A stretch of 52,161 bases of DNA from contig DASVQA010000147.1 in NCBI GenBank assembly GCA_036389375.1, positions 1 to 52,161 on the forward strand. Reading direction: 5' to 3'. The notes under the pieces are model-generated. The model was not told the DNA's origin, ran no database searches, and saw only the letters and a list, made by a program, of their open reading frames with translations. The DNA comes from QHXQ01 sp036389375. GTDB lineage: Bacteria; Acidobacteriota; Blastocatellia; Pyrinomonadales; Pyrinomonadaceae. A program made the translations under genes and the position numbers. This document shows, in pieces, positions 51,110-52,161 of the stretch (its first letter is position 1; each line of letters begins with the position of its first letter).

Positions 51110-51173
51110 GGGAATTGATGCCAGCGCGACATCTGCAAGTGCAGAATTTGCCACGCGCGCCGGTCTGACTTTG

Positions 51174-52161
51174 ATGAGCGCAGCGCAGGACACAATACGA
51201 GACTCGACCGCCGTCGGTGCGGCGCGCGCGGGGCATGCCGGCGTTGCGGCCGGCGACGTGGCGATCAGCGTGCGCGGCTTGCGTAAGACTTACGGGGCGG
51301 TGCAGGCGGTCAAGGGGCTTGAGCTTGAGATTAAGCCGGGCGAGATCTTTGGTCTCATCGGGCCGGACGGGGCGGGGAAGACTTCGACGTTTCAAATCTT
51401 GGGCGGCGTGATGCCGCAGACCGCCGGCACGGTCGAGATGTTCGGTCGGCCCGCGCGGGCCGCGCGCTCATTCGTCGGCTATCTGACGCAGGCGTTCAGT
51501 CTCTATCAGGATTTGAGCGTGCGCGAGAACCTGCGCTACATGGGCGAACTGCGCCTGCTGCCCGACGATGTGATCGAAGCGCGCGGCGACCGTTACCTGC
51601 GCATGTTCGACATGCACCGCTTCAAAGAGCGCCTTGCGGGCCGGCTCTCCGGCGGCATGAAGCAGAAGCTCGCGCTCGCCTGCGCGCTCATCACAGAGCC
51701 GCGCATACTCCTGCTCGACGAACCGACGACCGGCGTTGACCCGGTCTCGCGCCGCGAGTTCTGGGACACGCTCGCCTCTCTGTCGGCCGAGGGCATGACC
51801 ATCGTCGTCGCCACGCCTTACCTCGACGAGGCGGAACGCTGTCATCGCGTCGCACTCATGTTCGAGGGCGAGATACATGAGCGCGGCACGCCCGCCGAGT
51901 TAAGAAAAAATCTCGGTCTCGAACGGCTCGAAGTCCATGCCGCCGACTTGCGCCGCGCTGAAGATGTGTTGCTTGAGACCGAGGGCTTAGATGATGTGCA
52001 ACGCTTTGGCGACCGGCTCGACGTGATGGTGCGCGAGTCAACAGCAGGCGCAGCGACGACGCGGGCCGCGCTCGACGCGAACCGCATAGCGTTACAAGAA
52101 GTTCGCGTGATGCCGCCGACGTTGGAGAACACTTTCGTCGCCTTGCTGCGGCGTTTGGGCG
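51174..52161 (+). CDS. ABC exporter ATP-binding protein (YbhF/CcmA type), cut by window end
   Basis: 329 codons are visible from ATG 51174 and the frame is open at the window edge. Walker A is GPDGAGKTS, the Q-loop lies in VGYLTQAFSLYQDLSVREN, the signature is LSGGMKQK, Walker B is ILLLDEPTTG and the D-loop GVDP. The usual switch histidine is replaced: the segment reads VVATPYLDEAE, with Pro where His is expected, a change seen in this exporter group. A C-terminal regulatory segment (from ~240) follows. Permease genes are expected downstream. Confidence 0.93.
   Translation, partial: MSAAQDTIRDSTAVGAARAGHAGVAAGDVAISVRGLRKTYGAVQAVKGLELEIKPGEIFGLIGPDGAGKTSTFQILGGVMPQTAGTVEMFGRPARAARSFVGYLTQAFSLYQDLSVRENLRYMGELRLLPDDVIEARGDRYLRMFDMHRFKERLAGRLSGGMKQKLALACALITEPRILLLDEPTTGVDPVSRREFWDTLASLSAEGMTIVVATPYLDEAERCHRVALMFEGEIHERGTPAELRKNLGLERLEVHAADLRRAEDVLLETEGLDDVQRFGDRLDVMVRESTAGAATTRAALDANRIALQEVRVMPPTLENTFVALLRRLG

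Overview
The window is a high-GC bacterial chromosome segment with no phage, plasmid or insertion-sequence genes. The gene mix suggests an acidobacterium, probably Blastocatellia-like. It includes an HD-GYP/GGDEF protein, a PEP-CTERM surface protein, secreted alpha-solenoid and M28 proteins, RND efflux, a yqjD/yqjE-like membrane operon and many short-repeat hairpins between genes. The taxonomic call is an inference from style; no rRNA gene is present.

Layout. (1) 1-563: no convincing gene, but a branched inverted repeat and a strong hairpin plus T-run. (2) 564-6814: a c-di-GMP protein (HD-GYP, GAF, GGDEF), then a hybrid histidine kinase with a degenerate receiver and an NtrC-type sigma-54 activator. 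(3) 6916-11830, minus strand: coiled-coil protein, TPR protein, PEP-CTERM protein, hot-dog thioesterase, diverged copper amine oxidase. (4) 12008-29079: a large aromatic-CoA catabolic cluster. (5) 29314-29413: tRNA-Sec. (6) 29541-37585: dprA, a secreted solenoid protein, topA and an M28 peptidase. (7) 37739-41574, minus strand: metallophosphoesterase, lipid kinase and three small stress/membrane proteins. (8) 41963-52161: TetR regulator, RND adaptor and pump, TolC-like channel, a second HlyD adaptor and the start of an ABC ATPase.

The central system is region 4. It combines tryptophan 2,3-dioxygenase and kynureninase (tryptophan to anthranilate), a benzoate/2-aminobenzoate-type CoA ligase, and a stand-alone flavin monooxygenase of the salicylyl-CoA/anthraniloyl-CoA hydroxylase type. 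A separate old-yellow-enzyme reductase faces that monooxygenase convergently. The rest is an acyl-CoA dehydrogenase, three crotonases, an SDR dehydrogenase, a RidA deaminase, two methyltransferases, a TetR regulator, and BoxB and BoxC of the benzoyl-CoA epoxide pathway. My reading is a CoA-dependent route for tryptophan/anthranilate joined to the box pathway. Upstream of boxC is a sigma-70-like promoter whose start-site region carries a perfect PaaR-type TetR operator.

A second theme is a dispersed set of intergenic hairpins built from tandem heptamers such as TAGTCAG, GTGACAA/GTGACGA and GGGCTGA. Several contain the stop codon of the flanking gene. Because seven is not a multiple of three, tandem copies place stop codons in every frame.
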